Shown here: in pieces, positions 42,517-51,634 of the stretch
How the letters are laid out: every line of letters begins with the position of its first letter
Numbering within the stretch: the first letter of the stretch is position 1
Source: an uncultured Eubacteriales bacterium
GTDB lineage: Bacteria; Bacillota; Clostridia; Lachnospirales; Lachnospiraceae
DNA: 64,000 bases
Assembly (NCBI GenBank): GCA_900317515.1
Contig: ONHA01000019.1
Coordinates: 1-64,000, forward strand
Direction of reading: 5' to 3'
The notes under the pieces: generated by a model
Database searches by the model: none
What the model saw: the letters and a program-made list of their open reading frames with translations, nothing else
What the model was told of the DNA's origin: nothing
Made by a program: the position numbers and the translations under genes

Positions 42517-42545
42517 TTGCAAAACTATTTAAGTTTAGGTATACT
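42517..42545 (+). promoter_or_regulatory. Promoter of the SLH surface protein gene
   Basis: TTGCAA (42517-42522), 17 bases, TATACT (42540-42545), followed by a 165-base leader of AT-rich DNA without recognised structure. Confidence 0.6.
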
Positions 42546-42710
42546 AACTAAATCAGATATAGAGGGGTTGTGCGGGCTTTATTTTTTAGATGTGGGTTAG
42601 TTTATAATAACTGCTGCGTTCTGCCGGGCATACCGCACAATACTATAAATATCTTGATTTACAGCGCTGAAAAGGATATACAGCACTAATTCAATTTTAA
42701 GGAGGGCCGG

Positions 42711-45700
42711 ATGAAAAACAGATTATTAGCAAAGAGTTTGGCGGGACTTACAGCAGGGGCCATGCTGGCAGGGTCCATGCCGGTGACGGCATTTGCGGTC
42801 ACGGGAGAGCAGGTTGCAGCGGACGGAACATACACCGCCGAGGCAGCCGTTGTGAACGACGAGGCAATCACGGAAGGTGATGAGTGGGAGAACTATAATG
42901 TCACAGTGACGGTGACTGTCGCGGACGGGCTGATCGCCTCGATCGGGACGACGGATGCGACGGAAGGGTCCGCATCCTATCTGGCAAAAGCAGTATCCAA
43001 GAAGAAGGGAATCAACACACTCCTTGCGGGGCAGCCGGCGACAGCGGCAGCTGTGGAAGGCTGGGAGGCTGTCTCCGGGGCGACGATTGCGTCGAATGCG
43101 ATGAAGGCGGCGGTTCTTGAGGCTCTCGCCGGGGCTCCGGAGGCCGCTGCGGAGCCGCAGAAGGTCTGCGCCTATGTTCTTATGAACATTCCCTATGACA
43201 AATTCTACGAGGCGGAGGGCGTCTCCGGCGTCGAGGCGGTCACGAGCGCGACGGTCAAGACCTTCAACCAGAACATGGCTGCCGGCAGCTACCATGACTG
43301 CTACACGACCGAGGACGCGTCAAACGCTGAAATCCTCGGCGTCACCTACCCGGTCTATGTCGAGGATGTGACTCTCCTCGAGGGCTTCACAGAAGTCACG
43401 GACGATTCCGCAGCCACGATCACGGTCGCGGCAGGCAAATCCTCCCTCACGACGAAGGGCGTGACCGGCAGGGATGTCCTCTTTGCGAGCCCGAGCTACT
43501 CCTATTATGTGCTGGCGGATGAGCCTTCGGCTTATAAGGTCATGACCGCCTCTGACGGCGCGGTGAGCTTTGGTGCGGTGCAGGCGGCGGCCGTTTCCGG
43601 CGAGGCCGATGCGGAGCTGACTTACGGCGGTCACTATACGGACATCACTCTCTCGGTCGATGCGCCTGAAGTTACGGATACCGCAAAGGTCAATGCGGTC
43701 ACCATGACAATGGATGACGGCTCGGAGTATGCGCTCCGCCATGTGCTCCATGTCTGGAGAAAGACGGAGCTCGGCTGGAACTACGCTGACTGGGATCTCG
43801 GCGGCAGGACCATTAAATCCCTCACTTACTATCTTGAAGATAACGGTGCCTTCAGCGTGGTGACCTACCCGCTTGACATCGCCGTGAAGCTGGCTCCGAA
43901 GGAGGTGGGGGCTTCATTTGCAGGAAACGCGAGCATGAGCGTGACCGGTCTCCCGGAAAATATTGAGAACCCGGCCGCGACTGTAAAGTCCAAGGTCGGG
44001 AGAGGCCAGACACCCGTCGTGCTGGCTGAAAATGTCCCCGTCACGGACGGTACCATCGCCCTTGACGCGAGCCCGGAGATCGGGACGACCTACACGGTCA
44101 CGGTCACAAGCGATAACTATGCGGACATGAAGGCCGAGGCGGAATACAATCTTTATGTCCTCATGAACATCCCCTATGAGAAGTTCTACGAGAACGAGAT
44201 TAGCGACGGCGACCATGCGGTCGATACGGTCTCCTCGGCGACCGGCGCAAAGACCCAGATGTACAACATGTTCCCGGGCACCTTCCGCGGTGAGACCGGC
44301 AAGATCGAGGGCGTCACCTACCCGGTGAAGGTCCCGGCTGACGTCGATCTTTCCGCTTACACGAAGGTGACGGATGAGGACACGGCGAGGGCCGAGTGGT
44401 CGGCTCACGGCCAGCCGGCAGGTCAGGACCTTACCGGCAGCGAGTGCCTCTTCATGAAGGGGGCGTATGCCTGGTATGCGCTTGCGGCGGAGCCGGCAGC
44501 TTACAAAGAGCTCACGGTCGGCGCTGACGGTTCCTTCACATTCGGAACCTCCACTGCTGCTGTCAATGCGGCGGACGGTGTTACGGCTTCGATTGCCTCC
44601 TCCTCGGGCTACGGCGATTATCAGCTCACGATCGACGGCCTTGACTACCAGAGGATCCTCGGTATCGTGGCGAACACGGCTGAGCGCTCCTACGCGTTCC
44701 GCCACCTCGAGAACATCTGGAGGGGCGGCATGCAGGTCGCATGGACGACCGGCTTTACAACATCCGAGCACCACGGCAACGATCTTTCCTACATGGCCGA
44801 CTATTACAAGGATATCATGGGTCAGACGATCACCTCCCTCACGGTCTACGGCGTTGACGCAGACGGAAACTATGTGACCGACAATTATGACATCGAAGAC
44901 CTCTATGTCGCAAAGAAGACGGCGGCTAAGGTCGCTGCAGAGGACATCACGGACACCGACACAGCCCTTCCGGTTACTGTCACGGATGACGCGGAAGGCG
45001 TCTACACGGTCTACACGGTGGATGATGCGGCAGTCACAGTCGCGGACGGCAAGGCGGATGTATCCGCACTGGGTCTCACACCGGGTTCCCACACGGTGAA
45101 GGTCGTCGACGCGGCGGGCGAGTATGCTCCGATCAGCAGCTCCTTCACGGTTACGACGGCCACCATGCCGGCGGCTTACGATGAGGCATCCGTCTCGCTC
45201 GTCGCCGCGGAGGGTGCGACGGCGGAGGAATTCGCGGCCTACCTTAAGAACATTACGAAGGTTTCCGTGAACGGAAATAATTACAATGCCTCCGGCCGCG
45301 GCGCGGTGAAGGTCATCGGCGATGATGGCGCGATCGATCAGGAGAAGCTCTCCTATGGGGCAAACGATCTGGTTGTCACATCGACCGGCTATCCGGAACT
45401 TGCGTTTGAGGCCATGAAGCTGTTCCCGGATGTGCAGGATTCCGGCAAATGGTACTACAATTCGGTTTACTGGGCTGCCGGGAAGGGCGTTACATCCGGC
45501 TACGGCGACGGAAACTTCAGACCTGAGGAAAAACTTACACGCGCACAGACCGTTGCCTTCCTCTACAAGATGGCAGGGTCACCGGCTGTGGAAGAGACGG
45601 AGATCTCCTTCAGCGATGTGAAGGATACAGACTGGTTCGCAGGCGCGGTTAAGTGGGCCGTTGCAAACAAGATCACGTCCGGCTACGGTGAAGGCACATT

Positions 45701-45980
45701 CTCTCCGAATGCACACTGCACACGCGCGATGATCGTCACATTTATCAGCAACTATGCGGAGAATATCGAAGGTCTTGATACCACCGCAAAGGCAAAAGCA
45801 GACTTCTCTGATGTGAAGGACGGCGACTGGTTCAGAAATGCGGTAGACTGGGCTGTGGAAAATAAGATCACATCCGGCTACGGCGAAGGCACCTTCTCCC
45901 CGAACACTGTCTGCAACCGTGCGATGATGGTGAGCTTCCTCGGCAATCTTGACAAGGTGCTCACCGGGATCAAAGGATAA
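42711..45980 (+). CDS. Surface protein with FMN-binding-like domains and three SLH domains
   Basis: The 1089-residue secreted protein has a signal peptide ending about ATFAV (residues 1-29, MPVTAFA). Residues 37-140 resemble an FMN-binding domain: DGTYTAEA, VTVTVADGLI and the flavinylation-like SGATIASNA motif. Two homologous modules follow, each with VLMNIPYxKFYE, a V(S/T)SAT motif and an EGVTYPVxV strand (about residues 150-380 and 480-740); these recall the Treponema Tp47 type. A beta-sandwich linker and three SLH repeats (from LFPDVQDSGKWYYNSVYWA to the end) anchor it to the cell wall. Redox or ligand-binding surface roles are possible; function is unproven. Confidence 0.82.
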   Translation: MKNRLLAKSLAGLTAGAMLAGSMPVTAFAVTGEQVAADGTYTAEAAVVNDEAITEGDEWENYNVTVTVTVADGLIASIGTTDATEGSASYLAKAVSKKKGINTLLAGQPATAAAVEGWEAVSGATIASNAMKAAVLEALAGAPEAAAEPQKVCAYVLMNIPYDKFYEAEGVSGVEAVTSATVKTFNQNMAAGSYHDCYTTEDASNAEILGVTYPVYVEDVTLLEGFTEVTDDSAATITVAAGKSSLTTKGVTGRDVLFASPSYSYYVLADEPSAYKVMTASDGAVSFGAVQAAAVSGEADAELTYGGHYTDITLSVDAPEVTDTAKVNAVTMTMDDGSEYALRHVLHVWRKTELGWNYADWDLGGRTIKSLTYYLEDNGAFSVVTYPLDIAVKLAPKEVGASFAGNASMSVTGLPENIENPAATVKSKVGRGQTPVVLAENVPVTDGTIALDASPEIGTTYTVTVTSDNYADMKAEAEYNLYVLMNIPYEKFYENEISDGDHAVDTVSSATGAKTQMYNMFPGTFRGETGKIEGVTYPVKVPADVDLSAYTKVTDEDTARAEWSAHGQPAGQDLTGSECLFMKGAYAWYALAAEPAAYKELTVGADGSFTFGTSTAAVNAADGVTASIASSSGYGDYQLTIDGLDYQRILGIVANTAERSYAFRHLENIWRGGMQVAWTTGFTTSEHHGNDLSYMADYYKDIMGQTITSLTVYGVDADGNYVTDNYDIEDLYVAKKTAAKVAAEDITDTDTALPVTVTDDAEGVYTVYTVDDAAVTVADGKADVSALGLTPGSHTVKVVDAAGEYAPISSSFTVTTATMPAAYDEASVSLVAAEGATAEEFAAYLKNITKVSVNGNNYNASGRGAVKVIGDDGAIDQEKLSYGANDLVVTSTGYPELAFEAMKLFPDVQDSGKWYYNSVYWAAGKGVTSGYGDGNFRPEEKLTRAQTVAFLYKMAGSPAVEETEISFSDVKDTDWFAGAVKWAVANKITSGYGEGTFSPNAHCTRAMIVTFISNYAENIEGLDTTAKAKADFSDVKDGDWFRNAVDWAVENKITSGYGEGTFSPNTVCNRAMMVSFLGNLDKVLTGIKG

Positions 45981-46015
45981 GTCGGCAGGAGGGTTTCATT
46001 TCCTCTGAAAATAAA

Positions 46016-46047
46016 GGGCAGGCACTTTTTGTGCCTGCTCCTTTTTT
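46016..46047 (+). terminator. Terminator after the SLH protein gene
   Basis: GGGCAGGCAC-TTTTT-GTGCCTGCTC followed by CTTTTTT. Confidence 0.85.
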
Positions 46048-46084
46048 GGGGCTTTACATTTCAAAAAATGTAGGGTACAATGGT

Positions 46085-46315
46085 TGAAATCGCTGATGGG
46101 GAAGAGTAGGAAGCGGATAAGCCGCAGAGAGGAGCGCCTTTGGCTGCAAGCGCACCGCTTAAGAAGCTTTCGAAGACCGCCCCGGAGAGGCGCCAATAAC
46201 GCCCGGCCGGCACCGTTACATGCCAGAAACGAAGCGGCCGCATATGCGGCAAGCAGGGTGGAACCGCGCAGATTGCGTCCCTGTCCTTTCATGTGAAGGA
46301 TGAGGGCGTTTTTTA
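46085..46315 (+). ncRNA. T-box leader of thrS
   Basis: The conserved T-box antiterminator bulge AGGGTGGAACCGCG is at 46255-46268. The competing terminator, CGTCCCTGTCCTT pairing with AAGGATGAGGGCG and followed by TTTTTT, spans 46276-46312. A large stem I precedes it, with ACC (46154-46156) in a plausible specifier position, a threonine codon. Uncharged tRNA-Thr would stabilise the antiterminator and switch thrS on. Confidence 0.92.
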
Positions 46316-46332
46316 TTTTCAAGGAGGAGAAC

Positions 46333-48132
46333 ATGACAGAGGAACTTTTAGCAGTCTACAGACATTCGCTGGCCCACGTGCTGGCAAAGGCCGTGATCGA
46401 GATCTTCGGCAAGGAAAATGTGCAGTACGCCATCGGACCCCAGATCGCGGACGGGCTTTACTATGATTTCGTGCTCCCGCGCCCGGTCACCGAGGACGAC
46501 TACAAGGCCATCGAGGACAAGATGCATGAGATCATCAAGAGAAAGGAAGACTGGACCTGCAAGGAGCTGAGCCGGGCTGAGGCGCTCGAGCTCTTCAAGG
46601 ACCAGAAGTTCAAGACGGAGCTCATCGAGGATCTGCCGGAGGATGAGAAGATCACGATCTACTGGACCGGCGACGACTTCGTGGATCTCTGCCGCGGCCC
46701 GCACGTCTCCAACTCCAAGGAGCTCATGTCCGCCGCATTCAAGATCAAATCCGCGTCCGGCGCTTACTGGAGAGGCGACGAGAAGCGCGATTCGCTTCAG
46801 AGAATTTATGTGTATGCATTTCCGGATAAGGCCCAGCTCAAGGCTCACCTCGACCTCATCCGCGAGGCGCAGGAGCGCGACCACAAGAAGCTGGGACCGC
46901 AGCTCGACCTCTTCATGTTCAATGAGACCGCGCCGGGCATGCCCTACTGGCTGCCGGACGGCTGGAAGGTCTACCAGGCCCTGATTGCCTACTGGAGAGC
47001 GGTCCATGCGCGCCACGGGTACTATGAGATCTCCGCTCCGGTCATCAACAACCGGAAGCTCTGGCTGATCTCCGGTCACTGGGCACACTATCAGAACAAT
47101 ATGTTCGTCATCCCGGGCAAGAAGGGCGAGGAGTACACGATCGGCGAGGACGCCGTGGATGTCTACGCCGCGAAGCCGATGAACTGCCCGAACGCGATGA
47201 TGACCTACAAGCGCGCGGTACACTCCTACAAGGAGCTGCCGATCCGCTACAACGAGCTGGATGTCGTCCACAGAAAAGAGAAGTCCGGGCAGCTGAACGG
47301 CCTCTTCCGCGTGCAGGCTTTCCGCCAGGATGACTGCCACACCTTCGTCACCGAGTCCCAGATCGAGTCCGAGATCAAGGACATCATGGACATCGCCGAC
47401 CAGATCTACGCGACCTTCGGCATCACCTACCGCTGCGAGTTCTCCACACGCCCGGATGATTATATGGGCGACATCGAAGTCTGGAACCGCGCCGAGGCAG
47501 CCCTGAAGAGAATTCTGGACGAGAAGTACGGCGAGGGCAACTACGAGATCAACGAGGGCGACGGCGCATTCTACGGCCCGAAGATCGACTTCCAGATCAA
47601 GGACGCGCTCGGCCGCGAATGGCAGTGCGGCACCGTGCAGCTCGACTTCCAGCTGCCGCACAACTTCGGCCTGACCTACCGCGACAAGGACGGTCTCTTA
47701 AAGGAGCCGGTCGTTCTGCACCGCGCGATCTTCGGATCTCTCGAGCGCTTCATGGGCATCCTGATCGAGAACTACAAGGGAGCATTCCCGTTCTGGCTCG
47801 CACCGTGCCAGGTCGGCATCGTCCCGATCCGCGAGGAGCACAACGCCTACGCGAAGGAGATCTTCGATGCGCTGCTCGCCATGGGCGTCCGCGTCGAGGC
47901 TGACTACGAAGACACGAACATGAACGAGAAGGTCAAGGAGTACAAGCTCAAGAAGACCCCGTACATCATCGTTGTCGGCGACAAGGAAGCCGAGGAGAAG
48001 ACCGTCTCCATCACGGTCCGCGGCACGAAGAAGCAGATGCACGGCGTCTCGCTCGACACCTTCTATCAGATGGTGAAGAAAATGAACGACGAGCATATGC
48101 AGGAGCTCATCACGTCTCCGGAAGAACTGTAA
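46333..48132 (+). CDS. thrS: Threonyl-tRNA synthetase lacking the TGS domain
   Basis: ThrS charges tRNA-Thr. This 599-residue form begins directly with the editing (SAD) domain, RHSLAHVLAKAV, and lacks the about 60-residue TGS domain that usually leads. The editing site includes CRGPHVSNS. The class II core has MNCPNAMM (zinc cysteine), HRKEKSGQLNGLFRVQAFRQDDCH (motif 2 region) and VVLHRAIFGSLERFMGIL (motif 3). A full anticodon-binding domain follows. ATG 46333 after AAGGAGGAGA is the start; the T-box terminator lies just upstream. No frameshift explains the missing domain. Confidence 0.95.
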   Translation: MTEELLAVYRHSLAHVLAKAVIEIFGKENVQYAIGPQIADGLYYDFVLPRPVTEDDYKAIEDKMHEIIKRKEDWTCKELSRAEALELFKDQKFKTELIEDLPEDEKITIYWTGDDFVDLCRGPHVSNSKELMSAAFKIKSASGAYWRGDEKRDSLQRIYVYAFPDKAQLKAHLDLIREAQERDHKKLGPQLDLFMFNETAPGMPYWLPDGWKVYQALIAYWRAVHARHGYYEISAPVINNRKLWLISGHWAHYQNNMFVIPGKKGEEYTIGEDAVDVYAAKPMNCPNAMMTYKRAVHSYKELPIRYNELDVVHRKEKSGQLNGLFRVQAFRQDDCHTFVTESQIESEIKDIMDIADQIYATFGITYRCEFSTRPDDYMGDIEVWNRAEAALKRILDEKYGEGNYEINEGDGAFYGPKIDFQIKDALGREWQCGTVQLDFQLPHNFGLTYRDKDGLLKEPVVLHRAIFGSLERFMGILIENYKGAFPFWLAPCQVGIVPIREEHNAYAKEIFDALLAMGVRVEADYEDTNMNEKVKEYKLKKTPYIIVVGDKEAEEKTVSITVRGTKKQMHGVSLDTFYQMVKKMNDEHMQELITSPEEL

Positions 48133-48142
48133 GAATGAAACT

Positions 48143-48173
48143 GAGAGTGCCGGCTTAGTGCCGGCACTCTTTT
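48143..48173 (+). terminator. Terminator after thrS
   Basis: AGAGTGCCGGC-TTAGT-GCCGGCACTCT followed by TTT. Confidence 0.85.
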
Positions 48174-48185
48174 GAAGGAGCGTAC

Positions 48186-49313
48186 ATGGATAAATGGCAG
48201 AAACGATCACTTGAAAAAAAGCGGGCGCGCGAAAAACAGCTTCGGCGCCGGCTCATCATTGCCGGGTGCCTGCTGATCGCGCTCCTTATCCTTGTCGTAA
48301 CGATGATAAGCGGTGCCGGGCGGAAAAAGGAAGACAAGGCACAGAATGTCGAGCCGAAGACGGTCGTGACAGTCCTTCCGGAGGAAAATGAAGCCCGCGG
48401 AGCGGCCGCAGAGGGCGTAGAGATCGAGCCGGGGCCGACGGAGATCCCCGAGTCGACGGAGACGCCTACGCCTACCGCGACGCCTACGCCGACCGCGACA
48501 CCTACGCCGACGGAGACGCCGGCACCGACCGCGACACCTACGCCGACGGAGACACCGACGCCGACGGAGACACCGACGCCGACGGAGACGCCGGCACCGA
48601 CCGAGGCGCCCGTCTCTGCCGATCACATCCCCGATGCGCGGGACGCCTATGCGCTTGATCCCTCGAATACGGTCTGGAATTACGATCCGCAGCCGGAGAA
48701 GACGGTGTATCTCACATTTGATGACGGGCCGTCCTACCTCACACCGAAGGTGCTGGATGTTCTGGATGAGTACGGGGTCAAGGCGACATTTTTCGTGACC
48801 TCCCAGAGCCCGCCCGATGCGCACTACATCGCGGAGGCCTATAAGAGGGGACACACGATCGGGCTGCATTCTTCGAGCCATTCATTTGAGATCTATGAAT
48901 CGGAGGAGAAGTTTTTCGACGACCTCACGAGAATCGGGACGGTCGTCCGTGACCAGATTGGGTATGTTCCCTGCTTTATCCGCTTTATCGGAGGCTCATC
49001 GAACGAGAAGTCGAAGCAGTATTCCGAGGGAATCATGACGCGCCTTGCGGCGGAGGTCCAGAAGCGCGGCTACCAGTACTGGGACTGGAACGGGGCGACC
49101 GGGGACGGTCGCGAGGTCACCGTGGAGGAAGCCATCAAGGAGACATTTACGGCGAATGCGGACACGATCGTTCTTCTGGCCCACGACGGGCCGCTCAAGG
49201 AGACGACCGTGGAGGCGCTGCCGGCCATCATCGAGGGCTTTTGGGAGAGGGGCTATACGTTTAAGCCGCTCTCGCGGGAGGCGACGGTGGTGCATCATGA
49301 TATTGTGAATTGA
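48186..49313 (+). CDS. Membrane-anchored polysaccharide deacetylase (NodB domain)
   Basis: The 375-residue protein has a basic cytoplasmic N terminus, one membrane span (about residues 23-43), and a Thr/Pro-rich wall-spanning linker built of TPTPTATP and TPTPTETP units (about residues 90-140). A NodB deacetylase domain follows: motif 1 YLTFDDGPS, motif 2 HSSSHSFEI, motif 3 region RFIGGSSN, then DWNGATGDG and motif 5 VLLAHDG. Likely targets are peptidoglycan or other N-acetylated wall glycans. The linker repeats come from a short DNA repeat at about 48462-48605. GAAGGAGCG precedes the ATG. Confidence 0.9.
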   Translation: MDKWQKRSLEKKRAREKQLRRRLIIAGCLLIALLILVVTMISGAGRKKEDKAQNVEPKTVVTVLPEENEARGAAAEGVEIEPGPTEIPESTETPTPTATPTPTATPTPTETPAPTATPTPTETPTPTETPTPTETPAPTEAPVSADHIPDARDAYALDPSNTVWNYDPQPEKTVYLTFDDGPSYLTPKVLDVLDEYGVKATFFVTSQSPPDAHYIAEAYKRGHTIGLHSSSHSFEIYESEEKFFDDLTRIGTVVRDQIGYVPCFIRFIGGSSNEKSKQYSEGIMTRLAAEVQKRGYQYWDWNGATGDGREVTVEEAIKETFTANADTIVLLAHDGPLKETTVEALPAIIEGFWERGYTFKPLSREATVVHHDIVN

Positions 49314-49322
49314 GACGGAAAT

Positions 49323-49423
49323 GGGGACGGTTCTTCGCAGAGGGGGACGGTTCTCCGCAGAGGGGGACGCATCTAAATTTTTTAGATGCGTCCCCCTCTG
49401 CGGAGAACCGTCCCCCTCTGCGA
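49323..49423. repeat. GGGGACGGTTCT repeat with a distinct AT-tipped core
   Basis: Arms carry GGGGACGGTTCTTCGCAGAG and GGGGACGGTTCTCCGCAGAG in direct orientation, then the mirrored copies. The centre is a perfect stem GGGGGACGCATCTAAA/TTTAGATGCGTCCCCC. The element separates two convergent genes. Confidence 0.85.
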
Positions 49424-49429
49424 ATTTCT

Positions 49430-51235
49430 TTACTTTTTGTCAAACATCCGGTACCACTGGATCCTGCGGTACTCGTTTAAGTCGTCCTCGTACTCGCCCG
49501 GCTCGTCATAAGTGTGCCAGTCCCCGTCGTCGCCGAGGAACCCGGTCTCGTTCATCACCGGGATCCGGTCCTTCAGCTGCGTGAGATAGAGGTCCATGCC
49601 GGAGAGCTCGAGCTTTGCCGCCGTGAGGGTCTCCGTGCCGAGGAAATTCGGGCTGGTCGCATCCTCAGGCTCGTCCTCCCCGCGATGCGTGCCGAAGAGG
49701 TCCGGCCGGTTCGTCCAGATGAAGTAGGGAACCTTGAAATACCTCTCGCCCAGGGCCGGCGAATCCGGGGTCCCGGCGATCTTCCCGCGCCGCTCGAGGG
49801 TCATCTCGAAATCCCCGTCGAGCGCCGGCTGATGGTCGCCGAAGAAGGTGAGAATGACCGGACGGGTGCGCGAGCGCAGCTCATCCACCAGGTAGCGCAG
49901 CGCATCGTCGGAGGCCTTCATCAGGGTCTCAAAGGCCGAGACATCCGTGAACTCCTCAAACTCCGGATCGATGGAGACAATCTCACGTCCGGCCTCGCGG
50001 AAGGCATCGATATCGTAGCCGCCGTGGTTCTGCATGGTCACGTTGAAAATGAAAACCGGGTCTTCATTTTTATCAAGCACGCGGAGGACTTCCTCGTAGC
50101 AGGACTGATCGTCGGTGTGGCCGAAGACCATCTCGCGGGCCTCCGGGAAGCCGCTTCTGTCGATGAACTCGTCGAAGCCCATCGCAGCGTAGACCTTGTC
50201 GCGGTGCCAGTTGGTCCGAAGCTCGGGGTGCATCGCGATCGAGCGGTAGCCCTGCATGGCAAGCTCCTGGGGCATGGCCGGATGGTCGGCGAAATCATAC
50301 TGGATGTAGGGGATCGAGCCGGGCACGAAAACCATCGAGTTGCCGGTCAGGTACTCGAACTCGGTCCTGGCGGTGCCGCCGCCGCGCGTCGAGACATAGT
50401 CCCAGCCGTAGGCGATGGTGCCGGGGTCATTTTTCATGGAACGGTAGAAGGCGATGTGCTGTTCGGTCGAGGGGAAAGGACCCAGGGCGGCCATGTCGGA
50501 GAAGGACTCATTCATGACGGTCAGGATGGCGGGCTTTTCCGTGGGGGCTTTTGGGGTTTCATTTTCCGGATCGTAAGCCTCCTCCTTCAGATGGCGGAGC
50601 CTCACCTTGGCCTTGAAGCGGCGGTAGCCGTCCGGCTTTTTGATGAAGAGCTTCCCCATCTCAAGGAGGAACATCAGCATCGCGCCGTGCTCATAGCTCA
50701 TCGTGACCACGCGGTAGGGTTTCGGGGTGATCCCGAAAATTTTGTTCAGATCAAGCTCCCGGATCGCGGTTATGACCGCAATGAGGAGCAGGGCGGCCAG
50801 AAGGAGGCGGAGCAGGGGATTGCTCACAAGGACAGGCAGAAATCCTTTCACATTGAGGAAAATGCTGCCCGCCGTAAGAAGGATCGTCCCCGCGAGGGTC
50901 CCGATGACGCGCGGCGGGAGCGTGATGTCGTAGGAATTGGCGACCGCAGCGGCCGTCCCCAGAGAGAGAAGGTCGGCGGGGGTCACCGGAGTCCGGCGGA
51001 AGAGAATGATGAAATGGTTCCCGCACCCGAATGCAAAGCCGAGAATCAGGGTCAGCGCGATCCCGATGGCCGGAAATGGGGTGAGGAGCCGGAAGAAGAG
51101 CCCGATGATGAACCAGATGAGGTAATTCCGGGCGAGATCTGCCGGGGAGATCTTCATCATATGGGGGTTGAAGCCCGCTTCGCACAGGATGAGGGCGAAG
51201 AGCGGGGGGATTAACAGTGCAGCGGCGATTGACAT
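49430..51235 (-). CDS. LTA-synthase-like sulfatase, membrane glycerol-phosphate transferase
   Basis: The 601-residue protein has about five N-terminal membrane spans (residues 1-170) and a large extracytoplasmic sulfatase-fold domain of the LtaS/alkaline-phosphatase superfamily. The catalytic threonine region is GGGTARTEFEYLTGNS, and metal ligands appear in FFGDHQPALD and in MQNHGGYD. Such enzymes polymerise or transfer glycerol phosphate from phosphatidylglycerol. Which polymer is made here is unknown. The start at 51235 (MSIAAALL) has only a weak GCAGGT site; an upstream ATG at 51325 would lie inside repeat DNA and is rejected. Confidence 0.85.
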   Translation of the reverse strand: MSIAAALLIPPLFALILCEAGFNPHMMKISPADLARNYLIWFIIGLFFRLLTPFPAIGIALTLILGFAFGCGNHFIILFRRTPVTPADLLSLGTAAAVANSYDITLPPRVIGTLAGTILLTAGSIFLNVKGFLPVLVSNPLLRLLLAALLLIAVITAIRELDLNKIFGITPKPYRVVTMSYEHGAMLMFLLEMGKLFIKKPDGYRRFKAKVRLRHLKEEAYDPENETPKAPTEKPAILTVMNESFSDMAALGPFPSTEQHIAFYRSMKNDPGTIAYGWDYVSTRGGGTARTEFEYLTGNSMVFVPGSIPYIQYDFADHPAMPQELAMQGYRSIAMHPELRTNWHRDKVYAAMGFDEFIDRSGFPEAREMVFGHTDDQSCYEEVLRVLDKNEDPVFIFNVTMQNHGGYDIDAFREAGREIVSIDPEFEEFTDVSAFETLMKASDDALRYLVDELRSRTRPVILTFFGDHQPALDGDFEMTLERRGKIAGTPDSPALGERYFKVPYFIWTNRPDLFGTHRGEDEPEDATSPNFLGTETLTAAKLELSGMDLYLTQLKDRIPVMNETGFLGDDGDWHTYDEPGEYEDDLNEYRRIQWYRMFDKK

Positions 51236-51260
51236 GGTTGTACCTGCTTTCGTAGTTTCT

Positions 51261-51634
51261 TGTAATAATTCAGCACCTGCGGTCAGAGGCGCTTCGCGCC
51301 TTGCCCGCGGGGCAAAATTCAGCACCCCATTCGCAGCCGCTTCGCGGCCTGCTCATGCGGCGGTCAGAGGCGCTTCGCGCCTTGCCCGCGGGGCAAAATT
51401 CAGCACCCCATTTGCAGCCGCTTCGCGGCCTGCTCATGCGGCGGTCAGAGGCGCTTCGCGCCTTGCCTGCGGGGCATAATTCAGCACCCCATTCGCAGCC
51501 GCTTCGCGGCCTGCTCATGCGGCGGTCAGAGGCGCTTCGCGCCTTGCCCGCCCCGGGTGGGACATATTTTTCGGTCGAGCCGCAAGCGCCTCGCCCCTCA
51601 AAACATATCCCACCCGGGGTGCTGAATTATTACA
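51261..51634. repeat. 374-bp element: 17-bp terminal inverted repeats around 81-bp tandem units
   Basis: TGTAATAATTCAGCACC (51261-51277) is mirrored perfectly at 51618-51634. Inside, units beginning GGTCAGAGGCGCTTCGCGCC recur at 51281, 51362, 51443 and 51524 (period 81; three full copies and a partial). Each contains GGCGCTTCGCGCC and GCAGCCGCTTCGCGGC hairpins and a TTCAGCACCCCAT segment that copies the terminal repeat. An imperfect stem CCCCGGGTGGGACAT and its mirror fill 51550-51618. The right end overlaps the pyrophosphatase stop codon. No protein is expected; the in-frame 27-residue peptide repeats are a by-product of period 81. Confidence 0.9.

Noticed and set aside
51281-51551. Possible CRISPR array in the 81-bp repeats
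   Set aside because: Units are contiguous and nearly identical over their whole length, with no unique spacers; no cas genes are present.
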